A stretch of 64,000 bases of DNA from Punica granatum. Taxonomy: Eukaryota; Streptophyta; Magnoliopsida; Myrtales; Lythraceae. This document shows positions 44,639 to 57,152 of this stretch, piece by piece (position 1 is the stretch's first letter; each line of letters starts with the position of its first letter). Under the pieces are notes generated by a model. That model worked only from the letters and a program-made list of their open reading frames with translations. It was not told the origin of the DNA and made no database searches. The translations under genes and the position numbers were made by a program. The stretch lies in the NCBI RefSeq assembly GCF_007655135.1, contig NC_045132.1, positions 8,804,001 through 8,868,000 on the forward strand. Reading direction: 5' to 3'.

Positions 44639-46776
44639 TAAGGCCTAGGATATCGGTGAATCACGGAATGACGACTATGCCCTTGAGTGGTAAAACATGT
44701 GATGTTCATATATAAATTAAAGATCGTGTGACACGAAGAGGTCTAAAGAGGACTCGCGTATCTCGACTCGAGCCGCCTCAAATTGGGCCCGGACTCGAGT
44801 CATAGTACGCGAGTACTTGCTAGACACGATTCTATTCGTGTTACACGACTCGATGTTTGGAAATTATGAGCTTTTAAGGAAAAGGGCATTTTCATCGTTC
44901 CGTAAATCATCGATGCGCTTACGAATTAAGGATCGATTAACCCAATTATTTAACCCAAGTGATTTAACTAATCGAGTGACGCGTCCCGCTTTCCCCATTG
45001 TGAAATTATTCGGTAGTTATCAATTTATATCACGATTATGGATTTGATGGGTAATTTTCCCAAACTAACATGTCTAATGAATAATTGATGCATGATTAAT
45101 AATTGGAAAAAGAGAGGAGAAAAGACAGCAAAGTCGCAAGCAATCTCAAGGATCGGATTTAAAATAACCAAGAGAGACCGATCCTAACTCGTAGGGGGTC
45201 ACGAAGAATTCGGCCATCCCCTAAGGATGCGTGGCCGAATGCCTCTTGGCCCGATCCGAATTTGGACGGGTCTCTCCTATCATTTTCAATCGATCCTTGC
45301 ATGCATCAAGTGATGTATATACACGAATTAATACATTTCACTAAACAAAAGTCACCACGGTCTTGATTACGCAAATGTAAACACGAAACGAGCGCAAGCA
45401 TCATGTTTAATAAAATTTATAGTGCAACATTGGTTCATTCAACGCCAAGCTCGGAAATGTATCTCGAGAAGCCCCCGACATCATGGAACGAGAAGTCCAT
45501 GGCCTCGGAAGGACCAAGGGACCTCTCGGCCCCCTTGCAAGGAAGGTGGCCGTGAGCTCCCCTTGGTGCTACCGACTCATGAAAACCTCTTCCCCCTAGA
45601 TCTCAAGTGCTTCTCGTCGTGCCCACACATTACACGACATTCGGAACAATAAAGTATGGGGAACAACGAGCTTCGGGATGAAAGAGCCCCCGGTGTGTCC
45701 GTGAGGGACAAGGGAACTCTCGGCCATCCCTTCGGGAGGCATGGCCGTGAGTTCCATGACCCCTACGGACCACGAGGGGCTCTCCAACCTTGAGGTAGGT
45801 CGTATCCCATCATGGCATGCACTTTCATACAACATTTAGACATAAGAAGGAAAATAAAAACAAGCCACGATGCATGGGATTGCATGGGAGGTCCGGATCC
45901 GGAAGAAAAAAATGGTATCTTTCATGCATTCGGGTTCCTTAAACCACATAATCACTTCATACAAGCAAAAACCGAAGATCCTAGCTTCTCTAAGTTATAA
46001 AGAGATGTTACCTAGCCTCGTTGTAAGAGGAAAAGAGTCGGGGATGCGGCCGTGGGAGTCGCAAGACTCGGCTAGAGGTTACGGGTGAGTGACCCGAGAG
46101 GAAGACAGCCGCGGCAGCTCGGGAAAAATGGGGTCGGCACGCTTGCTCCGGGCACGGCACGGTGCAAGGTCGGGCTCGTTGGACTCCTAAGAGACGGGCC
46201 TAGATGACCATGGGTGGCTCCAAACGTGCCAAGCCCTGGACGAGCTCGAAAACGTGAGAGAAGTTCGGGTATGAACACGGAAAACCCGGTAAGTAAGAAA
46301 AAACAATGAAACGGAGGTCGTGCACGGTGGATCGGCCCTCGGATCGTGACCACCTCTTCACGAGAGAGGGTGAGGGTTGTGAGGAACCCTTTGAACGTGA
46401 TGGCACGACTCTCCGAAGTCGTGGGAAGAAATGGCACGTCGAGGAAGTGTCCGGTGCGCGCGGGTATGCTCTAAGAACCCGATTATGTTTTCGGCTGGAA
46501 CGGGGTGTTAGGGACCTCAAATTGAAAATCTAAGCCCGGAAATGGACTTAGGGGGTGGAAAATATGTAGGCTAGGGAATTTTATGATTTTTTGGCTTAAG
46601 TCGGGTCGGGTGGTTACCGGAATACCGAGTGGCTTTCCGACGATTTTGGCCGGTTTCAGCCTTGGCAAGGGGTTGGACGAGACTTGGGTGTGGGCTGAAA
46701 GTTGAGAGGATTTTAGAGAGAAGTTGGCTTGAGAGAGAGTGAGAATGAAGAAGTGATTAGGTCTAATGATGCTAGA

Positions 46777-46787
46777 GGCTTTATAGG
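46777..46787 (-). promoter_or_regulatory. TATA box of the LARD-B LTR
   Basis: CCTATAAAGCC on the element strand, followed by a CACTCTCTCTCAAGCC leader like those of LARD-A. Confidence 0.6.
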
Positions 46788-48125
46788 AGTGACTAACGGC
46801 TTGATTTGGGGAGTTTAATCACGGATTAGGGCCTTAATCTAGGGCTGCCGAATTTTGGAGGTGATTAGGATGGGGAAATAGTCATGTGGAGTGTAGGGGA
46901 AGCAAGAGGGAATTGATGGGGTGATGGATGGGTGATGGGTGTGATGGATGGATGGAGGGAGGTGATGGATGTGAGGGAAATTCAAAATGTGTGGTGGAGG
47001 GAGTGTCTTGGGAGGTGGAGCCCCCGGCCATGGGGGGGGAAGCCGCGGCTTGGGGCTGTCCAATCGGAGCCGAGGGTTGAGCCGTGGCTTGGGGTTGAGC
47101 CGCGGCTTGATGGCTTGGCTTGGCTGAGCTGTGAGTCCCATTCGGTTGAGAGAAAAGCCGGAAAATGCTTGGGACTTGATTGAGCGCGCGTCCGATCTCC
47201 GACGTCCAATTAATTTATGGATTTGGAACGCTTGAATGACGAGGATTTGAATGAGCCTAATATCGTCATGCGTCGTGTGGACGGACGTTCGGGCGACTCG
47301 GCGACTCGGGAGTCGGTTTTGCCCTGTTCGGACGTTCGGGGTGGAGTTTGGCGTCCCTCGATCCCCGATTGTTCTTTGTGCATGCCTGCATTCGTTTTGG
47401 CGATCTTTTTGCCCCGCGGGGGATCGTTGGCCCGTCGTCCTTGGTGGGGGACCGTTGGCCCGGGAAGACTTAGGGACCTTGACCGGGATTTTCTCAGCGT
47501 GCCCTGAATGCCTTGAGGTGCTTGGAGATTATCGGGAGGCACTCAGAGATCGTTGTAGTCTTTACTTTCCGTGGAAATACCCGAAGGCTCGCCGGGAGGC
47601 GTTCGCGACCACTGAAACGTACTTCGGGAGACCGAGCCGAGTTCCAGAAGGTTGTCTGAAGCTTGTTCCCCGGCCCTGGTGGTCCCTAGGTACCTGTAGG
47701 CCCGTTTTGAGGGGCCGTTTGCTCGTCAGTGGAGCGAACTCCGGGAGCTCTGTTAGAAAAGGCGTCTGTGAGGGATCGGGGTGTCCCGGCCTAAGCAGGA
47801 TGCCCCGGAAATGCGTCCGGACGTGTCATTAGTCACTTTGGCACTGAGAGGGATTTTTGGAGTCCCATATTGGGCACCTTTCGGTGCTTCGGTGACTCGG
47901 TGGTGAATAGTGCCACAGTGCCAGCTCTGCTGTTTTCGAGATTCTTCGCCTGTAAGTTCCTCCGACTACTCTCTTCGACTTTTTTCAGTGACCCAGCTTT
48001 TCTCCCATTGCTCATGACCCCGTGCCCGCCTATTTGCCTCTGATTGCCGGGCGAGGAATAGTGTCCCGAGCTTCGGTCGGGAATCCTCGTGTGGGAAGCC
48101 GGTGGGCCAGAATGGGGTGCTGACA

Positions 48126-48139
48126 GCTTGCCCCTCTTT
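48126..48139 (-). promoter_or_regulatory. Polypurine tract of LARD-B
   Basis: AAAGAGGGGCAAGC on the element strand, identical to LARD-A. Confidence 0.85.
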
Positions 48140-48304
48140 GGTTGCATGTTCGGTTAGAGGATGTAGCCAAAGATCATGAGAGGCACCCTTTTTGGCCCCG
48201 GCGACCGCTTCTATCGTCGTTCTCCGTGGTGGATCACCCCTCCTGTCATAAGATAGTAGCATGATTAGGGTTTGGAGGATGTGGAGTGGTAGGTGATGGG
48301 CCCA

Positions 48305-48654
48305 AGCTCGCGGAAAGCATGTAAAGTGGACGCGAAGTCCGGAAAGCAGTAATGTGGACGCGAAGTCCGGAAAGCAGTAAAGTGGACGCGAAGTCCGGAA
48401 ATCAATAAAGTTACTAGGCCGAACCCGTGGAAAGCAGTAAGGTGGATGCGAAGTCCTGAAAGCAGTAAAGTTACTAGGCCGAAGCCCGAGGAAAGCAGTA
48501 AAATGGACGCGAAGCCCGTGGACGCGAAGTCCGGAAAGCGATAAAGTCACTAGGCCGAAGCCCGAGGAAAGCAGTAAAATGGACGCGAAGTCCGTGGACG
48601 CGAAGTCCGGAAAGCGATAAAGTCACTAGGCCGAAGCCCGAGGAAAGCAGTAAG
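48305..48654. repeat. Minisatellite of LARD-B with a 76-bp higher-order unit
   Basis: Basic unit about 28 bp (GTGGACGCGAAGTCCGGAAA plus GCAGTAAA). On the right side a 76-bp unit starting CTAGGCCGAAGCCCGAGGAA occurs at 48474, 48550 and 48626. Copia-2 interrupts the last unit at GCAGTAAG. Confidence 0.88.
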
Positions 48655-50330
48655 TGCTAGTTCCACGGGGCGCAACGGAAGCGAAAAGGAACAGAAATTC
48701 AAAATTTCATACCCGTGAAACTAATTCCAAGACCTACTAGAAGAGGAAGAGTAAATAAAAGCGTACCTGGAATATTTAAAGTTGTCGACCGAGCGTCCCA
48801 CGCGTGACGCCTCTACTGGTATCCACACCGACTTTGTCGACGAGTTTTCGAGATCGGCGGTGCTAGCGACCAACACTCGAAAGAAACACCCCGATGCGAC
48901 ACCCGAAATTTATTAGACTAGTAGGATTAATTCAAATTGAACAATTCAACTTGAATTTCCTTACACTTATACACGTACACCCATATACATGTATATATAT
49001 CTCTTATATCTAAACATGCATGCTGCCCCTTTTTATAAGCAATATGGGGAAGACAAATTCAAAGCCCCACCGATGTGGGATTAAGGAGAATCAAGGCTCC
49101 AAGTGACATGTGTAAGTCTAGGTGACATCATTTAATTAGTCCATGTGTATAGCTAAGTGTTATCATACAATTGGCCCATGTTTCTTTCTATAATTGGCTC
49201 CAAGTGGTTCCATAAAAATAACCACTTAGCACACCATTAAATCTAATAAATCGGGTCTAATTAATCGGCAAATTTAATCTCATTAAATATCCGATTAATC
49301 GGTCGCACCATAAATCATCTAATCTTTATTAGACAATTTTGTTGTTTCAAAATATCTCGTCAAGTTAGTCGTAGTGTGTGACCCTGTAGGTTCCCAATTA
49401 CGTTGATAGTAATATCGAAATCTCTATTTTAATATTACAAACAGTGAGCGGCATCTAGCAATGCATCACTGTTACTCAAGTAATCGGAAAGTCAATTTCT
49501 CGACGAACCTCGTGACCTATATTACCGTGTAATATAATCCATTGTCCTCTATATCTCTATTGAGCCCAAGGCATGGTCGATGACATCCTTGTATGGCTTA
49601 ATATCTCTCTTTCTTGATTTACCGGGTAAGTCTATCAGAGCAAATGAGCTCGATATCATTATATCGACTCATTTGGGTATGCATACACTTTTAGACTTAA
49701 CCACCAAGTGGCCGTGAGATATCGCTCCCGTTTCGTAGGAGGGACAAATCCTATCTTGGTCACTCACATTCTTTTCCATGCTTTGTGGCATACCCAATAA
49801 CTATCTTTATAACCAACCAGTTACGGTGGCGTTTGACAGTATCAAAATATACGACATTACACGTAGGAATCCATGGTGACCTCAAGTCAAAGGACCATTA
49901 CACTATAGTCACTTTGAGATATGCTAATGACAGTCACGTAACAACCCATGTAGCAATCTCATGGCGGGTCAGTCCAATACACATTACTCTTAATGTATAC
50001 ATGTGGTGTGATTTGATATCTCCATATCCATGACCTATGAGATTTGGTCATCAATCAACACTCACACTAGTCTAACCGTATTACCGTTGTCCTAATTAAC
50101 GATAATACTTTGACTATGGACATTTAGGAATAATGTTCAGTAATTATAGGATCTCACAATCAAGTCACACTTGATGCCTATTGAACCTACTATTCCAAGG
50201 ACATTATTGTGTAAAATCATATTTAGCGCAATCTACACAATAACATATATGCCTCGTTTTATAATGAAATAGATATCATATTACAAAACTGATTATAGAT
50301 TGCCTCTAGGGCATACACCAATTCCCAACA
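48655..50330 (-). repeat. Copia-2 3' LTR
   Basis: 1676 bp, TGCTAG at the left edge and CCCAACA at the right. TATA-like TTATAAAAAG (element strand) at 49029-49038. Confidence 0.92.
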
Positions 50331-50340
50331 ATCTCCCACT
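50331..50340 (-). promoter_or_regulatory. Copia-2 polypurine tract
   Basis: AGTGGGAGAT on the element strand directly before TGTTGGG, typical of copia. Confidence 0.88.
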
Positions 50341-50344
50341 TGCA

Positions 50345-52492
50345 CTAGAGCCAATCTGGCACATGTCTTATGCCAATAGATCTAGTGTGAGCCTCGTGCT
50401 TGCGCTGCACAAGAGGCTTCGTAAGTGGATCTGCGAGATTCTCATCTGTTGGTATTCTGCATATCTTCACATCTCCTCTGTCGATGATCTCGCGAATGAG
50501 ATGGAAGCGCCTGAGTATATGTTTGGATCGCTGGTGAGACCTGGGTTCCTTAGCTTGCGCAATGGCTCCATTGTTGTCACAATAGAGATCCACTGGGTCT
50601 GCGATGCTAGGAACCACAACAAGTTCTGTCACGAACTTCTTGATCCAAACGGCCTCTTTTGCAGCGTTAGAGGCAGCAATATACTCGGCCTCTGTGGTAG
50701 AATCGGCTACTGTCTCCTGTTTGGAACTCTTCCAACTCACAGCACCTCCATTCAGGCAGAACACATACCCTGACTGCGATCTACTGTCGTCCTTATCGGT
50801 CTGGAAGCTAGCATCGGTGTAACCTCTTACAACGAGCTCTTCTTCGCCTCCATATACCAAAAACATCTCCTTAGTCCTTCGTAAGTACTTAAGGATGTTC
50901 TTTACTGCAATCCAGTGTCTTTCACCTGGATCTGATTGGTATCGACTCGTCATACTCAAAGCATACGAGACATCTGATCGAGTGCATAACATAGCATACA
51001 TGATGGATCCAATAGCTGACGCATATGGAATCCTATTCATGCGGTCCCTCTCCTCTCAAGTAGAAGGACTCTGAGCCTTCGAAAGGCTTATGCCATGTAA
51101 CATAGGCAGCGACCCTTTCTTAGAATCATGCATGCTAAAACGCCGAAGCACTTTATCTATGTATGCACTCTGACTTAGGCCAAGCAGTCTCCTGGATCTA
51201 TCTCTATAGATCTTGATACCTAGCACATAGGTAGCTTCGCCTAAGTCCTTCATAGAGAAACACCTTCCCAACCAAGTCTTCACAGACTGTAAGGAAGGAA
51301 TGTCATTTCCGATCAGAAGTATGTCGTCTACATACAACACCAAGAAGATCACTACGCTCCCACTAACCTTCTTGTAAACACAGGGTTCATCTTCATTCTT
51401 AATGAAACCAAACTCTTTGATTGCATCATCAAAACGAAGATTCCAGCTCCTGGAAGCTTGCTTCAGCCCATAAATAGACCGTTGTAGCTTACAAACCTTT
51501 CCGGCACTATGTGGATCGACAAAACCCTCAGGTTGTGTCATATACACATCCTCGAGGAGCTTCCCGTTCAGGAAAGCAGTTTTGACATCCATTTGCCAGA
51601 TCTCATAATCATAATAAGCTGCAATTGCAAGCAAGATCCTTATGGATTTAAGCATTGCCACCGGGGAAAAAGTTTCGTCATAGTTAACACCATGAACTTG
51701 TTTGAAACCTTTTGCCACAAGTCGGCCCTTAAAGGTAATCACATTACCGTCCATATCAGTCTTCTTCTTGAAGACCCACTTACACCCAATGGGTTTTGCC
51801 CATTCAGGTGGATCAACCAAAGTCCATACTTGGTTAGTGTACATGGACTCCATCTCAGATCTCATGGCCTCCAGCCATTTCTCAGAGTCAGGGCCTATTA
51901 CGGCTTCCGCATAGGTTGTAGGCTCATCATTATCTATGAGCAATACGTCATTGTCTTGAGTCACGAGAAATCCATATCTCTCGGGCTCATGACGTATCCT
52001 ACTAGACCAACGAGGCTCCCGTGTCACCTGTGTAGAAGATTGTGCCACAACAACTTGTGGTACTTGTTCTGCAACATCGCCCGTCGATTGGTCAATGTCA
52101 TTTTGTGGTAGAACTTCCCCAAGTTCTAATTTCCTCCCACTAGTTCCTTTGAAGAGAAACTCTTTCTCAAGGAATACCGCAGTTCGAGCGACAAACACTT
52201 TGCCCTCGATGGGATTATAGAAATAGTATCCTCGAGTTTCCTTAGGATACCCCACAAAGTAACATTTGTCCGATTTAGGGCCAAGCTTATCCGAAGACAA
52301 TCTCTTCACATAAGCTTCGCAACCCCATATTTTTAGAAAAGACATCTTGGGACGCTTCCCATACCACATCTCATATGGTGTCCTTTCAACTGATTTCGAC
52401 GGAGCATTGTTTAATATGAGAGCAGCTGTCTGTAGAGCATATCCCCAGAAGGAGTCAGGTAAGTTTGCATGACTCATCAAAGATCGAACCAT
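50345..52492 (-). pseudogene. Copia-2 pol: end of integrase, reverse transcriptase and RNase H
   Basis: One long frame from 52492 to 50345 broken by a single in-frame TGA at 51056-51058. From the start: the integrase C-terminal region (MWYGKRPKMSFLKIWGCE), a linker, then RT with KGRLVAKGFKQ, DVKTAFLNG (first catalytic Asp, about 51585) and YVDDILLIGND (about 51335), then RNase H with YTDASFQTDKDD, STTEAEY and YCDNNGA, ending at the stop next to the PPT. Domains are full length for copia. The reading frame is otherwise clean, so decay is slight. Confidence 0.93.
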
Positions 52493-54296
52493 ATCTAATA
52501 AAGTTCGATTCCTCCTCTCAGCTACACCATTCCACTATGGTGTTCCAGGTGGAGTCAGTTGAGATAAAATCCCACACTGTTTAAGATAGTCAGCAAACTC
52601 ATAGCTCAAATATTCACCTCCTCGATCTGATCGAAGAACTTTAATGCTCTTACCCAACTGATTCTCCACTTCATTCTTAAATTCTTTGAACTTTTCAAAG
52701 GATTCAGATTGTGTTTCATCAAAAACACATATCCAAATCTACTGAAATCATCAGTAAATGTAATAAAGTAGAGATACCCACCTCTAGCAAGCTTGTTCAC
52801 TGGTCCACATACATCGGTATGTATGAGAGCCAAAAGATCACTAGCTCGCTCACCTTTTCCGGTAAAAGGGGCCTTAGTCATTTTCCCATTAAGCAAGGTT
52901 CGCATGTCTCGATCGATTCTAAATCAAACGAGTCAGTAATCCATCCTTATGGAGTCTAGAGATGCGATTCTCGCTAATATGGCCTAAACGACAATGCCAG
53001 AGGTAAGTCGGGTTCGAATCATTAGATTTGAGCCGTTTGGTTTCCACATTATAAATAGGCGTATCTAGATCAAGAACATACAGACCATTACTTAAATGTG
53101 CACTGCCATAATATACATCATTCATGTACATAGAACAACACTTGTTCTTGATAGTGAAACAAAATCCCTTCTTGTCCAAACAAGAAACAGATATTATGTT
53201 TCTACTAATAGCAGGTACATAATAACAGTCGTTAAGATCTAATACAAGCCCAGTAGGCAAAACTAGGTGATAAGTCCCTACAGTTAATGTAGCAACTCTT
53301 GCTCCATTTCCAACTCGTAGGTCCACCTCGCCCTTTGTCAACGATCTACTTTCCTTTAGGTCCTGCATATTTCCACAAATATGAGCACCACATCCAGTAT
53401 CTAATACCCAAGATGTAGAAGTAGTAGATACATTAATCTCTATAACATGGATACCTGAAGTGGAAGTCTCACTTCCCTTCTTCTTCTTCAACTCTTCTAG
53501 GTATATCTTACAATTCCGCTTCCAATGTCCAGTGTTGCCACAATGGAAGCAGTAATCATTCTTCGCCACCTTGGCTTTAGGCTTCAACGCACCCAAGTCA
53601 AAATTGGATGCACCTTTAGCCTTCTTGCCTTTACTCTTGCTCTTGCCCTTTCTTTTGGTCCCTTGGACCATTAGAACGGACATCCCCTTGCTGATATCAT
53701 GCTCAGCTGTTCTCAACATGCTAAGCAGTTCAGGCAATGGTTTATTGTAGTCATTCATATTATAGCTCATAATGAACTGACTATAACTGCTGGGCAGCGA
53801 CTGTAGGACTAAATCTGTGGCCAACTCTTGACGCAGAGGAAATCCCAGTCTTCCCAGAGTCTCGACGTACCCAATCATCTTGAGTACATGAAGACCCACC
53901 GGGCTACCCTCAGTCAACCTTGCCTGAAAAAGTGCTTTAGAGATCTCGAATCTCTCATGTCGGGCCTGCTCTTGATAGAGCTGCCTGAGATGCACGATCA
54001 TATCGTACGCCTTCATGTTCTCATGTTGCTTCTGAAGCTCCGAGTCCATGGTGACTAACATGAGACATCCGACGTTTACGGCATCATCATGATGCTTACT
54101 ATAAGCATCTTTCTCAGCTTGGGGGGCATCGTCAGGTGGTGGCGCAAGAAGAGGTTGCTCTAAGACATATAGTTTCTTTTCTTGGGTGAGAAACAATTCT
54201 CAAGTTTCGATACCAACCAAGGAAATTATTCCCTGACAGTTTGTCCTTATCAAGGACGGATCGCAAACAGAAAGTACTAGAAGTGCTCCCTGCCAT
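52493..54296 (-). pseudogene. Copia-2 gag, protease and integrase, frameshifted
   Basis: Gag starts at 54296 (MAGSTSSTF). An extra A near 54191 shifts the frame; a 425-codon stretch (54196-52919) then carries the rest of gag, the CCHC knuckle (about 53555-53515), protease WVLDTGCGAH (about 53405) and the integrase zinc-finger part WHCRLGHI. One-base deletions near 52934, 52886 and 52710 shift the integrase core, and a TAG lies at 52535-52537 just before WNGVAERRN. Compared with Copia-1 all four shifts are single-base indels, which could be sequencing errors. Confidence 0.88.
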
Positions 54297-54982
54297 GGTA
54301 ACTACCATAGAAATATACAAAATAAGTATTATGACACATCAATATTTAATGAGGACTTTATAAATATTGCTCCCACTATTTATATCAAATCAATGACCCT
54401 CAACATTGATTCAGAGAATATCATTCTCATAGTAGCTCAAGATCCATATCTCACCAAGCTCTGAGTCAGCGAGGGCTGATTCACCCAGAACTGGCTATTT
54501 AGGTAGGGAACTCACTTTCCAATTGCATCACATGCAACTCTTGATTAGTTGGGTGAATAACTCCTTATTCAAATCTATCTTATAGATCGATGCCCAACTA
54601 CATGCCTCTGAACTCCTAATCCTATTAGGCTTGCTCAGTTAAGTCCGACCCACTGGTAAACACAACGTCTTACTAGGATAGATAAGGGCATCCTGCGAAG
54701 GCAAGGTCTACACACTCATCGATCTTGGTCTTGACGAGCGTTACACGGTGGAAGGATATGGACTTAATATTTTTAGGGATTTGATTAACATTTAATCGAT
54801 CTCACTATACACTATTATGTAACTATTACATAATAGTCCACACGTATAACTATTATACTAACACAACTAGGACATAGTCCATGTCTAACAGTCATGCACC
54901 GCAAATATCAAACATAATCATACCAGTACCAAGCATAAAATCATATTTTATGCTATTATCTACTCAGATTCTAACTAGCTAG

Positions 54983-54994
54983 GCTCTGATACCA
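54983..54994 (-). promoter_or_regulatory. Copia-2 primer binding site
   Basis: TGGTATCAGAGC on the element strand, two bases after the 5' LTR. Confidence 0.93.
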
Positions 54995-54996
54995 AT

Positions 54997-56670
54997 TGCT
55001 AGTTCCACGGGGCTAACGGAAGCGTAAAAAGGAACAGAAATTCAAAATTTCATACCCGTGAAACTAATTCCAAGACCTACTAGAAGAGGAAGAGTAAATA
55101 AAAGCGTACCTGGAATATTTAAAGTTGTCGACCCGAGCGTCCCACGCGTGACGCCTCTACTGTTATCCACATCGACTTTGTCGACGAGTTTTCGAGATCG
55201 GCGGTGCTAGCGACCAACACTCGAAAGAAACACCCCGATGCGACACCCGAAATTATTAGACTAGTAGGATTAATTCAAATTGAACAATTCAACTTGAATT
55301 TCCTTACACTTATACACGTACACCCATATACATGATATATATCTCTTATATCTAAACATGCATGCTGCCCCTTTTTATAAGCAATATGGGGAAGACAAAT
55401 TCAAAGCCCCACCGATGTGGGATTAAGGAGAATCAAGGCTCCAAGTGACATGTGTAAGTCTAGGTGACATCATTTAATTAGTCCATGTGTATAGCTAAGT
55501 GTTATCATACAATTGGCCCATGTTTCTTTCTATAATTGGCTCCAAGTGGTTCCATAAAAATAACCACTTAGCACACCATTAAATCTAATAAATCGGGTCT
55601 AATTAATCGGCAAATTTAATCTCATTAAATATCCGATTAATCGTCGCACCATAAATCATCTAATCTTTATTAGACAATTTTGTTGTTTCAAAATATCTCG
55701 TCAAGTTAGTCGTAGTGTGTGACCCTGTAGGTTCCCAATTACGTTGATAGTAATATCGAAATCTCTATTTTAATATTACAAACAGTGAGCGGCATCTAGC
55801 AATGCATCACTGTTACTCAAGTAATCGGAAAGTCAATTTCTCGACGAACCTCGTGACCTATATTACCGTGTAATATAATCCATTGTCCTCTATATCTCTA
55901 TTGAGCCCAAGGCATGGTCGATGACATCCTTGTATGGCTTAATATCTCTCTTCTTGATTTACCGGGTAAGTCTATCAGAGCAAATGAGATCGATATCATT
56001 ATATCGACTCATTTGGGTATGCATACACTTTTAGACTTAACCACCAAGTGGCCGTGAAGATATCGCTCCCGTTTCGTAGGAGGGACAAATCCTATCTTGG
56101 TCACTCACATTCTTTTCCATGCTTTGTGGCATACCCAATAACTATCTTTATAACCAACAGTTACGGTGGCGTTTGACAGTATCAAAATATACGACATTAC
56201 ACGTAGGAATCCATGGTGACCTCAAGTCAAAGGACCATTACACTATAGTCACTTGGAGATATGCTAATGACAGTCACGTAACAACCCATGTAGCAATCTC
56301 ATGGCGGGTCAGTCCAATAACATTACTCTTAATGTATACATGTGGTGTGATTTGATATCTCCATATCCATGACCTATGAGATTTGGTCATCAATCAAAAC
56401 ACTCACACTAGTCTAACCGTATTACCGTGTCCTAATTAACGATAATACTTTGGATATGGACATTTAGGAATAATGTTCAGTAATTATAGGATCTCACAAT
56501 CAAGTCACACTTGATGCCTATTGAACCTACTATTCCAAGGACATTATTGTGTAAAATCATATTTAGCGCAATCTACACAATAACAGATTGCTCGTTTTTA
56601 ATAATGAAATAGATATCATATTACAAAACTGATTATAGATTGCCTCTAGGGCATACACCAATTCCCAACA
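54997..56670 (-). repeat. Copia-2 5' LTR
   Basis: 1674 bp. Differs from the 3' LTR mainly by one-base indels (for example near 55620, 55950, 56057 and 56152). TATA box at 55371-55380. Confidence 0.9.
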
Positions 56671-56679
56671 ATCTCCCAC
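56671..56679. other. Nine bases outside the Copia-2 5' LTR that match its internal PPT flank
   Basis: ATCTCCCAC is what follows the 3' LTR inwards at 50331; it should not flank the 5' LTR outwards. Most simply an assembly error at the gap edge. Confidence 0.7.
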
Positions 56680-56779
56680 NNNNNNNNNNNNNNNNNNNNN
56701 NNNNNNNNNNNNNNNNNNNNNNNNNNNNNNNNNNNNNNNNNNNNNNNNNNNNNNNNNNNNNNNNNNNNNNNNNNNNNNN
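56680..56779. other. Assembly gap of 100 N
   Basis: Exactly 100 N, the usual placeholder for a gap of unknown size. Confidence 0.98.
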
Positions 56780-57134
56780 AACGTGCGAGCCGAGTGCAAC
56801 TTAATTCATGCGGTAAATCAACAAAATGCAAGCCTAGCCAACCAGAGTACTGAAATGGCGTGCGGAATATAGGCCCACACGTAACATGAACCCCGAACAC
56901 GGATTTTCCGATTCCGCACAGACCAATGCCTTAACAACAAACTAGGTGTTCTATACCCCAGAACCCGGATAACTTATCGCTCTCGACTTCGGGTCGTAAA
57001 ATGATAAGTGGCGACTCCTTCTCTCATGCGTGTCCGTCACGCGTCCCCACGGGAAAGTGGACACTTCCAAGCAACGCGATCCAAGAGCGCGCAATGCGGG
57101 TCCGACGAGAGTCCACATTCGGGTCCATACAATT

Positions 57135-57152
57135 TGGCGACTCCACTGGGGA
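57135..57152 (+). promoter_or_regulatory. Primer binding site of LARD-A element 3
   Basis: TGGCGACTCCACTGGGGA after LTR end ATACA; the PBS-like core TGGCGACTCC is also in the LTR at 57009-57018. Confidence 0.85.

Larger units (their letters stand above)
43047..48125 (-). repeat. 3' LTR of LARD-B
   Basis: 5079 bp. Shared with LARD-A: the stretch GGAGTCGCCAC plus ATTTTACGACCCGAAGGTCG near 43155-43190, the GTGAATACAAACA block near 44192, and the region around the hairpin. Small open frames (for example 47251-47832) show no domain. Confidence 0.87.
43047..48654 (-). mobile_element. LARD-B element, left part (3' LTR and start of internal region)
   Basis: A second giant LTR family. On the minus strand the 3' LTR is 43047-48125 and is preceded by the PPT at 48126-48139 and a minisatellite. 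Termini (TGTCAGCACCCC to GGGTGCGCACA) and the last 400 bp of the LTR resemble LARD-A, but the centre is different. Copia-2 starts at 48655 within the minisatellite. The 5' LTR and most of the internal region are not in the window. The flanking five bases are GCCAT (43042-43046), and the partner cannot be tested. Confidence 0.85.
48655..56670 (-). mobile_element. Copia-2: nearly complete Ty1/copia element
   Basis: 8.0 kb on the minus strand: 5' LTR 54997-56670, PBS 54983-54994, leader, gag-pol 54296-50345, PPT 50331-50340, 3' LTR 48655-50330. The two LTRs are almost identical apart from a few substitutions and one-base indels, so insertion was recent. Gag-pol has all domains but several one-base shifts and two stops. 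The bases left of the element are GTAAG; on the right it runs into ATCTCCCAC and the N gap, so the target duplication cannot be confirmed. Confidence 0.92.

Noticed and set aside
47251..47832. 193-codon open frame in the LARD-B LTR
   Set aside because: No recognisable domain, begins and ends within the LTR and overlaps opposite-strand frames.
56563..56900. Open frames crossing the N gap
   Set aside because: Translation through unknown bases has no meaning.
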